A DNA stretch of 64,000 nucleotides from Mycobacterium sp. EPa45 (GTDB taxonomy: Bacteria; Actinomycetota; Actinomycetes; Mycobacteriales; Mycobacteriaceae), in assembly GCF_001021385.1 (NCBI RefSeq), contig NZ_CP011773.1, positions 1,364,001 to 1,428,000 of the forward strand, given 5' to 3'. The position numbers were made by a program, and so were the translations under genes. Below are positions 1-7,916 of the stretch, one piece after another (the stretch's first letter is position 1; the number at the start of each line of letters is the position of its first letter). Below the pieces are notes generated by a model. It did no database searches, was not told the DNA's origin, and saw nothing but the letters and a program-made list of their open reading frames with translations.

Positions 1-85
1 GGGCGCTTCACGGCGGCGGGCGTCTGGCATGGCTGAGATTGTCCCAGAAGCCGGTCAGCGGTCCAGACCTGGGATACTGGCGGGC

Positions 86-727
86 GTGAGCACCCCGTCC
101 GAGACCGGCATACCGCCCAGGGAACCCAAGCCCCGGCTGCTCCAGGACGGTCGCGACATGTTCTGGTCACTGGCCCCGCTGATCGTGGCCTGCATCGCGC
201 TCGCCGGGCTGGTGGGGATGTGCTCGGCCCGGCCCAACAGCCCCCGCGACGGAGTGCCACCCCCCTTTGACGCGGTCGCCGCCCTGCAGGCCGACGCCGA
301 GGCGCTGCCCATCCCGATTCGGTTGCCGCAGGTCCCCAGCGGGTGGCAGGCCAATTCCGGCAGCCGGGGCGGGATCGATGCCGGGCGCACCGACGCCAAC
401 GGGCAGCGCCAGCGCGCCGTCACCGCGACCGTCGGCTACCTGGCCGCGTCCAAGCTGTACGTGAGCCTCACCCAGAGCAACGCCGACGAGCAGCCGCTGG
501 TCGACTCGATCCACCGGTCGATGTATCCCACCGGTGCCCAAGACGTCGACGGCGTGAAGTGGATCGTCTACGAGGGCGGCGAGGACACCGAACCGGTGTG
601 GACCACCCGTCTGGACAGCCAGGCAGGCCCTGCTCAAGTGGCCATCACGGGTGCCGGAAGCACCGCCGACTTCCGTACGCTGGCGCTTGCCACACAGACG
701 CAGAAGCCCCTGCCGCCTGGCCGTTAG
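86..727 (+). CDS. DUF4245 family membrane-anchored protein (Rv1100-like)
   Basis: Function unknown. The 213-residue product has a short cytosolic N-terminus ending in a segment RLLQDGRDMFWSLAPL, one hydrophobic helix at about residues 28-46, a Pro-rich linker and a soluble domain of about 150 residues presumably outside the membrane. This layout is what I know of DUF4245, the family of M. tuberculosis Rv1100, and the neighbourhood (Rv1101c- and Rv1106c- to Rv1112-like genes downstream) agrees. I chose GTG at 86; an in-frame ATG at 29 would add 19 residues unlike the family N-terminus. The next gene starts 9 nt after the stop, so the two may be cotranscribed. The start is the weakest part of the call. 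Confidence 0.75.
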   Translation: MSTPSETGIPPREPKPRLLQDGRDMFWSLAPLIVACIALAGLVGMCSARPNSPRDGVPPPFDAVAALQADAEALPIPIRLPQVPSGWQANSGSRGGIDAGRTDANGQRQRAVTATVGYLAASKLYVSLTQSNADEQPLVDSIHRSMYPTGAQDVDGVKWIVYEGGEDTEPVWTTRLDSQAGPAQVAITGAGSTADFRTLALATQTQKPLPPGR

Positions 728-736
728 GAGACGTCG

Positions 737-1534
737 ATGCCCGGACCTGAAGCCGACCTGACCGGATGGACCGAGGCGCCGTTCACGGCGGCCGGGATCA
801 CCCATGATGTCTACCGCAAGGGCAACGGCCCGGGCGTGGTGCTGATTCCGGAGATCCCGGGCATCCACCCCGGCGGACTGGCGTTGGGAAACTATCTGGT
901 GGACAACGGCTTCAGCGTCGCGATGCCGTCTTTGTACGGCACACCGGGGGCGCCGGCGATGAAACCGTCGATGCTGCCGGTCCTGGCGCGCGCCTGTGTG
1001 GCGCGGGAGTTCGCCGCGTTCGCGACGAACAAGGATCGGCCCGTGTCGCACTACCTGCGGGCGTTGGCACGCGATGTGAAAGAGAAGACCGGTAGCAAGG
1101 GCGTCGGTGTGATCGGCCAGTGCTTCTCCGGCGGCTTCGCTCTCGCGGCCGCTGTCGATGACAGTGTGCTGGCCTCGGTGCTGAGCCAGCCGTCGGTGCC
1201 GATCGCGCTGACGCCCAGGCACAAGCGCGACCCCGGAATGAGTGAGGGGGAGCTGAAGGTCATCGAGAAGCGGGCGGCCGAGGAGGGCCTGTGCGCGTTG
1301 GGCCTGCGGTTCAGCGAGGATCCGATGGCGCCCGCCGAGCGGTTCAAGACGCTCAAGGACCGGCTCGGTGACGCGTTCGAGGTCATCGAGATCGACTCGT
1401 CGCGGGGTAACGCCGGGGGTTTCAACCGGATCGCCCACTCGGTGCTGGCTCTGGAGGTGCGCGAGCAGGACGGGCATCCGGCCTACGAGGCGCGCAAGCG
1501 GGTGGTTCAGTTCCTGAAAGAGCGGCTCACGTAG
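737..1534 (+). CDS. Dienelactone hydrolase family protein
   Basis: Cytosolic alpha/beta-hydrolase of 265 residues, close to the usual dienelactone hydrolase length. The family hydrolyses lactones and esters using a Cys-His-Asp triad. The nucleophile elbow is GQCFSGG with Cys129, which separates this family from serine hydrolases, and the strand before it reads GVGVIG. The N-terminal part contains the oxyanion-region sequence IPEIPGI. It starts 9 nt after the DUF4245 gene and its 3' end overlaps the convergent cyclase gene by 8 bp. The physiological substrate cannot be read from the sequence. Confidence 0.85.
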   Translation: MPGPEADLTGWTEAPFTAAGITHDVYRKGNGPGVVLIPEIPGIHPGGLALGNYLVDNGFSVAMPSLYGTPGAPAMKPSMLPVLARACVAREFAAFATNKDRPVSHYLRALARDVKEKTGSKGVGVIGQCFSGGFALAAAVDDSVLASVLSQPSVPIALTPRHKRDPGMSEGELKVIEKRAAEEGLCALGLRFSEDPMAPAERFKTLKDRLGDAFEVIEIDSSRGNAGGFNRIAHSVLALEVREQDGHPAYEARKRVVQFLKERLT

Positions 1535-2831
1535 CGACGGCGAACAGCCGCCACTCCCCGGGCACGCCCTTGAGGACGTGAGCGCCGCGCTCGTCGAACT
1601 TCAGGCCTGACCCGATCACCAGGTCCCGCAGCGTGCTGGACACCAATACATCGTCAGGGCCGGCCAGTGCGCTCACGCGTGCGCCGATGTGGACGCCGAT
1701 GCCGCCGATGTCCTCGCCGCGGACCTCACATTCGCCGGTGTGCAATCCGGCCCGGACCTCGATGCCGAGGGTATGCACGGCATCGCGAATTGCCATGGCG
1801 CAGCGGATCGCTCGCTGCGGGCCGTCGAACATCGCGAGGAATCCGTCGCCCGAGGTGTTGACCTCGCGGCCGCGGAAACGGGTGAGCTGTGCGCGCACGA
1901 TCGCATCGTGCGCATCGAGCAAGGCATGCCAGTCCCGGTCACCCATGTCGGCGGCTCGCCGCGTGGAGTCCACGATGTCGGTGAACAGCACGGTGGCAAG
2001 AACACGGTCGTCGGCCACGGTGGGCTGCTCGCCGGTGAGGAATTGGGCGATCTCGTTGAACGACTCCCGCCACGGTTCCACAAAGTGATAGGTGTTACGC
2101 CCTGATAGCTCAACGTATTTCGCTCCGGGTATCTGGTCAGCGACGTATTTGCCCATCGCGGGTGTGATGAATGAGTTGCCAGTGTGTTGAAGGACCAGGG
2201 TGGGGACACGGACGGTCGGGAGGATCGCTTGTACGCGCATTTCCCCCGTCAGCTGCAGCATCAAAGCGACGGTTCCCGGACTCGCTGCCAAGCGTTCAAA
2301 TCGAGCCCATGCCGACCGAATCTCTTCGTTCCATGGCATATCCGGATTCATCGCGTGCTGGAACTGCCCGGTTCCCCACATGGCGACTATGGCCGTATTC
2401 AGTCCGGCGAGATCGGGGATGCTCGACGAATCTGCAAGTCCCTCGAGCGCGAGCAGCGCGGCCGTGCGGGAGGGATGCGTCGCGGCGAACAGTGCCGCTG
2501 CCGGTAGCGCGCCGGGTAGCGCCAGGAGTACCGCTTCGCTGCTGCCCAGATCGTCGAGCACCGCGGTGATGCTGTCCGCCCATTGCTCGAGTGTCGGCAG
2601 CTCACCGGGTGAGACGGGATCGGAGGCGCCCGTGCCCGGCTGGTCAAAGAAGATGAGCCGGCCCAGCGTCGACATCCGATCGACCCACCCCTGAAGGGAC
2701 GGCAGCTCCGGCGCCAGCTCGCAGTTCGTGAACCAGTTCGGAACGAACACGATGTCGCGATCAGCCTTGGGCGACGCGCGATAGGCGACGCGCAAGCCGC
2801 CGTTCATCGCATATCTCGTCTCCGAGAACAC
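1527..2831 (-). CDS. Alpha/beta-hydrolase fused to class III adenylate/guanylate cyclase
   Basis: 434-residue fusion. Residues 1 to about 265 have an alpha/beta-hydrolase fold; about 280 to 434 form a class III nucleotide cyclase homology domain with the two metal-site Asp motifs (FTDIVDST and NTSGDGF). Both halves deviate. The nucleophile elbow expected as G-x-S-x-G reads LPGALPA, with no serine, so the hydrolase half may be a sensor rather than an enzyme. The substrate-specifying Lys before GDG is Asn, and the Asn normally four residues before the catalytic Arg is His (VHIGARV), a pattern I know from other mycobacterial cyclases. Upstream lies an internally deleted tandem copy. It could be an active non-canonical cyclase or a binding protein. 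Confidence 0.85.
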   Translation of the reverse strand: MFSETRYAMNGGLRVAYRASPKADRDIVFVPNWFTNCELAPELPSLQGWVDRMSTLGRLIFFDQPGTGASDPVSPGELPTLEQWADSITAVLDDLGSSEAVLLALPGALPAAALFAATHPSRTAALLALEGLADSSSIPDLAGLNTAIVAMWGTGQFQHAMNPDMPWNEEIRSAWARFERLAASPGTVALMLQLTGEMRVQAILPTVRVPTLVLQHTGNSFITPAMGKYVADQIPGAKYVELSGRNTYHFVEPWRESFNEIAQFLTGEQPTVADDRVLATVLFTDIVDSTRRAADMGDRDWHALLDAHDAIVRAQLTRFRGREVNTSGDGFLAMFDGPQRAIRCAMAIRDAVHTLGIEVRAGLHTGECEVRGEDIGGIGVHIGARVSALAGPDDVLVSSTLRDLVIGSGLKFDERGAHVLKGVPGEWRLFAVAT

Positions 2832-2840
2832 GTCCGAAGT

Positions 2841-3296
2841 CTATTCGCGTTCGACGCGTCGCAGGCCCTGCTCGGGGGCCCACCATTGAATGACGAGCAG
2901 CGTGGCCGTCTCGTTGAGGTGGATGAGCACGACCTCGCTGATGTCGGCGCGGAAGTGGTCTCCGTCGGGTCCGGCTTCGATGGCCCCGGTGTAGATCGCT
3001 CGGCCGGCGATCTTCGCCTCGCCCGGCCAGTCCGCCTCCTTGCCGTCGACCGGATCGACCGTCGCCGTGTGCAGGGCGAAGCGCGGATCCCGACGCAGGT
3101 CGGAACCCTTGCGCGCGTTGGACATTGACCCGAATGTGAGCTCACCGTCGTCGAACGTTGCCTCGATCCCGGAGATCCGCGGCGCCCCGTCGGCGCGCAG
3201 CGTCGCGATGGTCTTGTGCTTGTGCGCGTCGAACAGAGCCTGCACCCGGTCGGCGAAATCGGGTGCGGACGCTTGGACATCCCGCCATGTCGTCAC
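2841..3296 (-). CDS. Pyridoxamine 5'-phosphate oxidase-like (PPOX) split-barrel protein
   Basis: 151-residue protein with the split-barrel features of the PPOX flavin/F420-binding family: an N-terminal helix, then HKTIATLRADGAPRISGIE, then KGSDLRRDPRFALHT, which is the typical cofactor-phosphate segment. The family includes flavin- or F420-dependent oxidoreductases and heme-related proteins; the cofactor cannot be decided here. The start is GTG at 3296, whose last three bases with the next A form the TGA of the upstream gene (GTGA overlap), so translation is probably coupled. A longer frame to 3383 would run back into that gene. It sits between the truncated and the intact copies of the hydrolase-cyclase fusion. 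Confidence 0.8.
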   Translation of the reverse strand: MTTWRDVQASAPDFADRVQALFDAHKHKTIATLRADGAPRISGIEATFDDGELTFGSMSNARKGSDLRRDPRFALHTATVDPVDGKEADWPGEAKIAGRAIYTGAIEAGPDGDHFRADISEVVLIHLNETATLLVIQWWAPEQGLRRVERE

Positions 3297-3838
3297 GAGG
3301 TGACCGCCGACAGCCGCCATTCGCGGGGCACACCTTTGAGCTGGTGGGTACCGCGGTCTTCGACCTCCAAGCCGGTTCCCCACACGGCGGCGGCCACGGC
3401 AACGACGTCCTGCATCGACTCAGTGCGGTTCACCCCATCCGGAATGCTTTCCGGCAAGACCACCGCGGTCGTGCGGGACGGATAGGTTGCGGCGAACAAT
3501 GCGGCCGTGTGGATTGCGCCTGCGTATGCGACCAGTGCTGCTTGCGAGATGGCCAGAGCGTCGAGCACCGCCGTGATGCTGTCGGTCCATTGCTCCAAGG
3601 TCGGCATTGCACCCGCGGGGAGAGGATCGGACGCCCCGCTGCCCGGCTGATCGAACAGGATCAGTCGACCCAGGGACGTCATCGCCTCCATCCACTCCCG
3701 GACGCCCGGCAGATCGGGAAGCACCTCGCAGTTCGTGAACCAGTTCGGGACGAGGACGATGTCGCGCTCCCCGGCGGGCGATGCGCGATAGGCGACGCGC
3801 AAGTCCCCGTTCATCGCGTAGCGCGTCTCGGAGAACAC
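3293..3838 (-). pseudogene. Internally deleted copy of the hydrolase-cyclase fusion
   Basis: 181-codon open frame that begins and ends like the 434-residue fusion at 1527-2831. Residues 1 to about 156 match its N-terminal hydrolase segment (same start MFSETRYAMNG, shared VPNWFTNCE and LFAATxPSR), and the last 25 residues match the extreme C-terminus of the cyclase domain (LKGVPxEWRL). The middle, about 253 codons with the rest of the hydrolase and nearly all the cyclase, is missing. The join is at WGTG, where the intact copy has WGTG on one side and GSGL on the other, consistent with recombination at short homology. The frame is open, so a small product may still be made, but neither domain is complete. 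The downstream PPOX gene overlaps its stop by 4 bp. Confidence 0.85.
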
Positions 3839-4120
3839 GCTGGAAGTTTAGTTCTCGGAGCAGCGCAGGATCCGGCGTTCACGCACCTGGCGTAGGACAT
3901 CCCAAGGATCAGCTCGGATTGCTCGCGGGTCGTGACGGCCCACGGCGCGGGGGGCCGTCGAACTGTTTCTCCGCCACTCGCCAGTGATGGAGCCGACGGA
4001 ACACCCTGGCGGCAACCACAACCGAACCGTCACATTTGCGGCGATCAGCGGTCCTGTTCTCAGGAGTACCGTTGGAGGCGCGCTCAACGTAGAGGCATTA
4101 CTGGCGAAGGGGTCTGAGCA
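3839..4120. other. Intergenic region without a recognisable gene
   Basis: 282 bp between divergent transcripts. I see no convincing coding sequence or clear hairpin. The end near 4103-4120 holds an AAGGGG ribosome-binding site for the secreted protein that follows. Confidence 0.5.
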
Positions 4121-4438
4121 ATGAACGCTCTCCGTATTGCAGCCCCAGTGACTTTCGGCGTGGCCGCGCTGGCGAGTTCCGTCTTGGCGTTGGCCCCAGT
4201 GGCATCGGCGACCCCCGGGCCCAGCCAGCCTTCGCGCTGTTACAACGGCGTCGCCCCCTTCAATCCCTACGTCGACAACTGCGCCATTCCGTCGCGCCCG
4301 CCGCATATCTTGGGGGCGGCTCCGGACCAGACGGCAATCCTCAACTGCGGTGTCGGCAGCAAGGTGTTGAAAGCGGTGTGCTTGTCGCAGTACGTGAATG
4401 GCGGGCCATATCCCGGGATCGCACTTGGTGTCGGATAG
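4121..4438 (+). CDS. Small secreted four-cysteine protein
   Basis: 105 residues. The N-terminus is a clear Sec signal peptide with a hydrophobic core (VAALASSVLALAPV) and a cleavage site after ASA near residue 31. The mature part of about 74 residues has four cysteines (RCYN, NCAI, NCGV, VCLS), enough for two disulfides, and is rich in Pro and Gly. I do not recognise a named family; mycobacteria encode many such short secreted proteins. The ATG is preceded by AAGGGG at 11 nt. It is a single gene flanked by oppositely oriented genes. Confidence 0.75.
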   Translation: MNALRIAAPVTFGVAALASSVLALAPVASATPGPSQPSRCYNGVAPFNPYVDNCAIPSRPPHILGAAPDQTAILNCGVGSKVLKAVCLSQYVNGGPYPGIALGVG

Positions 4439-4464
4439 TCGACCCCGGCATCTGAACTAACTGA

Positions 4465-4866
4465 CTAAGCGCCTTTCGCCCAAGCCCAGGCCGTAAGACG
4501 CCATTCTGTGTCGACCTTGCGAAGTGCAACGGTGTAGACCGAACCCGTTTGTGTGACCTGTTTGCCTCGCAGCGCGAATGTCATGGTCGCCGGGACAACC
4601 ACGTAGGCGCTCTCGCCGTTGACATCGACATGCCGTGGCTCGCCGAGTGCGATGCGGTAACCGGAGGCACCGAGGTGCTCGCCCTCGGCGAGCACGTCCC
4701 GCCACCAGTCTTCGGCGGCGGTTGGCCCCTGCCACACATGCGGCGACATCCCGTCGAGAATCTGCATCGGGTCGGCGCAGGCCGCTGCCATCGCTGCCGG
4801 GTCGGCGTTATTGAAGGCTTCGACGTATTGGCGCACTGCCGTCATTGGGTCGACCGACTCAGGCAT
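4465..4866 (-). CDS. SnoaL/NTF2-like fold protein
   Basis: 133-residue protein with the cone-shaped NTF2-like pattern: an N-terminal helix (AVRQYVEAFNNADPAAMAAA), an acidic turn, and a C-terminal sheet ending in WRLTAWAWAKG. Family members are isomerases, cyclases, hydrolases or ketosteroid-type binding proteins; this one may be enzyme or binding protein. I chose ATG 4866 because AGGGGA lies 9 nt upstream; the longer ATG at 4893 directly abuts a TAGGGT hexamer (4894-4899) that looks like a -10 box, so the longer start would lie before the likely transcript start. Confidence 0.75.
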   Translation of the reverse strand: MPESVDPMTAVRQYVEAFNNADPAAMAAACADPMQILDGMSPHVWQGPTAAEDWWRDVLAEGEHLGASGYRIALGEPRHVDVNGESAYVVVPATMTFALRGKQVTQTGSVYTVALRKVDTEWRLTAWAWAKGA

Positions 4867-5048
4867 GACGTTGGTCCCCTGTCTGTTGGTCATACCCTAA
4901 GCGCACGAGCCATGCGCAGAAGATGAATCGCCATGCGCGTCTGCTCGGTTTAAGAGTGCTCTTCGGTCAATCGCCGCTGGCACCTGCTGCCGATGTTCTG
5001 GGGTTTTAGCCGCACCGGCAAACGGCAGCGGCGTCGCGCGCGTCAATA

Positions 5049-5054
5049 TACGAT
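5049..5054 (+). promoter_or_regulatory. -10 hexamer for a leaderless transcript
   Basis: TACGAT, 6 nt before the GTG start at 5061. This spacing places the transcription start at or next to the start codon. Confidence 0.5.
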
Positions 5055-5060
5055 GCCCGC

Positions 5061-5981
5061 GTGACCTCCACAACGCCCCCTGAGGCGGAGTCCCCGGCGC
5101 CCCCGCCCAGCGCCGCAAGCGCGAAGCGCCCTGCGGGCCGCAAGGCCGCCATCGTCACGGTGGTGGTCGTGATCCTGGCCTACCTAGCCACCTTGTTCGG
5201 CTACTGGTGGCTGTCCGGTTCCGCCAAGGAACTCGAGGCGACCAACGAGGGCAGCGGATCGGAGACCGTTGTCCTGATCACGTTGCAGGCGTTGCGCACC
5301 GTCGATTACAAAGCGGATGCGAAAGTGCTTGTTGTGCCGGCTGACTCGCTGGTCGACGGCAAACTGGATGTCCTCAAGGAGGACATCGCGGTGCGGCTGC
5401 ATCCGTGGAACTCGCTGGGCGACCTGAAGTTTCCGGCAGGTGCGGCACCGGCAGAGGTGACGACGACCATCGACGTGAACGGCGACGTGAACACCTGGCC
5501 GTTCGACCGCTACAAGACCGAGGGCATCAGCGCCGACCTGCTGATCGGCGAGGGCGAGGACCGCAAGGTCGTGCCGGCCAAAGTTGCGATCGTCGGCGCG
5601 CTGCAGGGATGGGACCTGTCCAGCGCCAGCGTGGCACCGGCTCCGGCGGCCAAGGGTGACGGCGACGCCACGCAGGTGACCTTCAGCCGCGCACTCGGCC
5701 CGCTGGCCTTCGACCTCGGCATCGTTGTCGTTCTGCTCACCCTGCCGACCATCGCGATCTTCACCTCCGTGCTGGTGATCACCAGGCGCAAGCAGTTCCA
5801 GATGCCATTCGCAACGTGGTATGCCGCAATGCTGTTCGCCATCGTGCCGTTGCGCAATATCCTGCCCGGGGCGCCCCCGCCGGGCGCCTGGATCGACGTC
5901 AGCCTCGTGCTGTGGGTGATTGTCGCCCTGGTCGCCGCCATGGTGATGGTCGTCATCTCCTGGTACAAACAGGTCGACTAA
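5061..5981 (+). CDS. DUF4436 family membrane protein
   Basis: 306 residues, function unknown. A Pro/Ala-rich cytosolic head of about 28 residues is followed by a transmembrane helix (about 29-50), a long extracytoplasmic domain (about 51-200) containing DVNGDVNTWPFDRYKTE, and three C-terminal helices separated by short loops. This matches the DUF4436 architecture of actinobacterial membrane proteins. The GTG start has a TACGAT box 6 nt upstream and no Shine-Dalgarno, suggesting a leaderless mRNA. The last 4 bp (CTAA) are shared with the stop codon of the convergent AI-2E-type permease gene. Confidence 0.8.
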   Translation: MTSTTPPEAESPAPPPSAASAKRPAGRKAAIVTVVVVILAYLATLFGYWWLSGSAKELEATNEGSGSETVVLITLQALRTVDYKADAKVLVVPADSLVDGKLDVLKEDIAVRLHPWNSLGDLKFPAGAAPAEVTTTIDVNGDVNTWPFDRYKTEGISADLLIGEGEDRKVVPAKVAIVGALQGWDLSSASVAPAPAAKGDGDATQVTFSRALGPLAFDLGIVVVLLTLPTIAIFTSVLVITRRKQFQMPFATWYAAMLFAIVPLRNILPGAPPPGAWIDVSLVLWVIVALVAAMVMVVISWYKQVD

Positions 5982-7138
5982 TCCTGCGCCGGCTCGCCGT
6001 CCGCGGCGGCCTGCGTTTCCTCCTGGATCCGCCGCCGGAACAACCGGCGGCGTTTCTCGGGCGGCTCGTGCGACGTCATCTCGACGCCCTTGTACACGGC
6101 CAGATACACCGAGATCGTCGTGACGATGATGATCATCAGGACCGGGCCCAAGACGATGCCCCAGAAGCCGAACATCGCGATGCCGGAAAACACCGCCAGA
6201 AGCATCAGCGCGGGATCGAGCCGGGCCTCGCGCGGAACCAGGATGGGCCGCAGGAAGTTGTCGACGTTGGTGACGCCGATGATATGGAACAGCACCACGA
6301 AGAGGCCGCCGCCGATGTTGCCGAAGAACATCATCCCGATGCCGAACGGGATGGTGATGATGCCGCTGCCCAACGGAATCACCGACAGCGCGGTCAGGAA
6401 GATCGCGAAGATGAAGAACCCGTTGTGGAAGCCGCCGATGTAGATCGACGCTGCACCGAGCAAGCCCTGAACCAGCGCAATGATGAACTGGCCCTTGACC
6501 GTTCCCTTCACCATCGCGCCCATCTTGGCCAGGTAGAGGTCGGTGACCTCTTCGCCGAGCGGGTTGAGCCGGCGAATCAGGGTCAGCAACTGCTCCTGAT
6601 TGGTCAGCAACGACACCAGGACATACAAGAAGATGATCGCCGACGTGACGACGCCGATCACCCCACCGGCGGCACCCTGCAGTGCGTGCAGCAGCCACCG
6701 GCCGAGGTTTTGGGAGACGGTCACCATCGTGCCGCGCACCGATTCGGTCGTCACGGAGAAGTGGCCGAACGGCAGCTTGGCCAGCGCATGATTGGCGTAC
6801 GTCAGTGCCTGATTGCCGACCGTCGACATGTCGGCGCTCTGCACCCAGTCCGCCACGTGCACCACCATGTGTGAAATCTGAAGTACCGCAAGCGTTAACA
6901 GCGCACCGACTGGAATTATCACGGTGGCCAGCGCAGCCAGCACGGTCAGCGTCGCCGACAGACCGGACCCGAACCGGCGCCGGCACCGGTTGTACAACGG
7001 AGTGAACAGGTAAGCCACGATCGCCGCGATCACCACCAGAATGAAGTAGTGCCGCAGGAAGTAGGCACCCAGCAGTACGGCGACCAGCGTGATGACCGCC
7101 AGCGCGCGCTTCTGGGTGACGGTGAATTCGGTGTTCAC
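5978..7138 (-). CDS. AI-2E family transporter (Rv1101c-like permease)
   Basis: 386-residue polytopic membrane protein of the AI-2E/PerM family. Hydrophobic segments occur early (about 15-45 and 60-90), a soluble insert follows at about 100-150, and a second cluster of helices with the family-typical Gly/Pro-rich segments (IPLGSGIITIPFGIG and GFWGIVLGPVLM) lies towards the C-terminus, ending in a charged tail RRRLFRRR. Family members export small molecules or ions (including sodium/proton antiporters); quorum-signal transport should not be assumed. GTG start at 7138 lies 4 nt after the stop of the SDR gene, so it is the last gene of a three-gene leftward operon. Confidence 0.85.
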   Translation of the reverse strand: MNTEFTVTQKRALAVITLVAVLLGAYFLRHYFILVVIAAIVAYLFTPLYNRCRRRFGSGLSATLTVLAALATVIIPVGALLTLAVLQISHMVVHVADWVQSADMSTVGNQALTYANHALAKLPFGHFSVTTESVRGTMVTVSQNLGRWLLHALQGAAGGVIGVVTSAIIFLYVLVSLLTNQEQLLTLIRRLNPLGEEVTDLYLAKMGAMVKGTVKGQFIIALVQGLLGAASIYIGGFHNGFFIFAIFLTALSVIPLGSGIITIPFGIGMMFFGNIGGGLFVVLFHIIGVTNVDNFLRPILVPREARLDPALMLLAVFSGIAMFGFWGIVLGPVLMIIIVTTISVYLAVYKGVEMTSHEPPEKRRRLFRRRIQEETQAAADGEPAQD

Positions 7139-7142
7139 CGAA

Positions 7143-7916
7143 CTACGGATTCGTCAGCCGGGTCAGGTGTTCAGCGATGTTGGGGTAGCGCTTGAGGTGT
7201 GCGCCACCGTTGAGGTCGAGAATCTCGCCGGTGAGCCAGGAGGACTGCGGTGAACACAGGAAGGCCACCGCGTCGGCGATGTCCTGTGGCGTCCCGGCCC
7301 GGCCCAGTGCGGTGTTCTCGACGTACTCGTCGACGACACCGGGAACCATGGCCGCACCCTCGGTCAGCGGGGTGTGCACGAAGCCGGGCGCGACGGCGTT
7401 GACCCGGATACCGCGCGGGCCCAGCTCGAGCGCGGCGACCTGGGTCAGCATCGACAAGCCGGCCTTGGCCGAGCAGTACGCGCTCATCCCGATCGCGGGC
7501 TGGCGGGCGTTGAGCGATGTCAGCGACACCAGCGCGCCGCCCTCGCCCAGATGGCGGCCGGCATGCTTGATCACCAGGAACGCACCGTTGAGGCAGACGT
7601 CGATCACCGAGCGGAACTGCTCGGCGTCCAACTCGGTGATGGCCCCGAAGCCGCTGAACCCCGCACAGTTCACCACCACATGCAGGGCACCTTCGCGGGC
7701 CACCACGTCGTCGAAAAGCTTTGCCACCGTGGCTTCATCGGTGACTTCTACCTGCGCCCAGGTGTGCGGATCGCCGAGCTGTCGGGCACGTTCGCGGGCC
7801 AAGTCGGTGTTGCGGTCGGCGATCGTCACGCATGCGCCCTGGGCGGCCAGTGTCTGGGCCGTCGCCCAGCCAATCCCGGAGGCACCGCCGACGATCACGG
7901 CTACTCGGCCGGTCAT
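7143..7916 (-). CDS. Short-chain dehydrogenase/reductase (SDR)
   Basis: 257-residue classical SDR. The Rossmann motif GGASGIGWA is at the N-terminus, NCAG marks strand 4, the active-site Ser lies in SLTSLNA and the catalytic pair is YCSAK, followed by NAVAPGFV. The acidic residue after strand 2 (ADRN) suggests NAD(H) rather than NADP(H). The start is ATG 7916, overlapping the upstream epimerase stop by ATGA; the longer frame would lie inside that gene. Co-transcription with a gene carrying a KstR-like box makes a sterol or hydroxyacyl-CoA substrate plausible, but the sequence does not fix it. Confidence 0.87.
   Translation of the reverse strand: MTGRVAVIVGGASGIGWATAQTLAAQGACVTIADRNTDLARERARQLGDPHTWAQVEVTDEATVAKLFDDVVAREGALHVVVNCAGFSGFGAITELDAEQFRSVIDVCLNGAFLVIKHAGRHLGEGGALVSLTSLNARQPAIGMSAYCSAKAGLSMLTQVAALELGPRGIRVNAVAPGFVHTPLTEGAAMVPGVVDEYVENTALGRAGTPQDIADAVAFLCSPQSSWLTGEILDLNGGAHLKRYPNIAEHLTRLTNP

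Noticed and set aside
167..1477. 436-codon minus frame
   Set aside because: Shadow of the DUF4245 and dienelactone hydrolase genes, with Arg/Gly/His-rich sequence and no domain.
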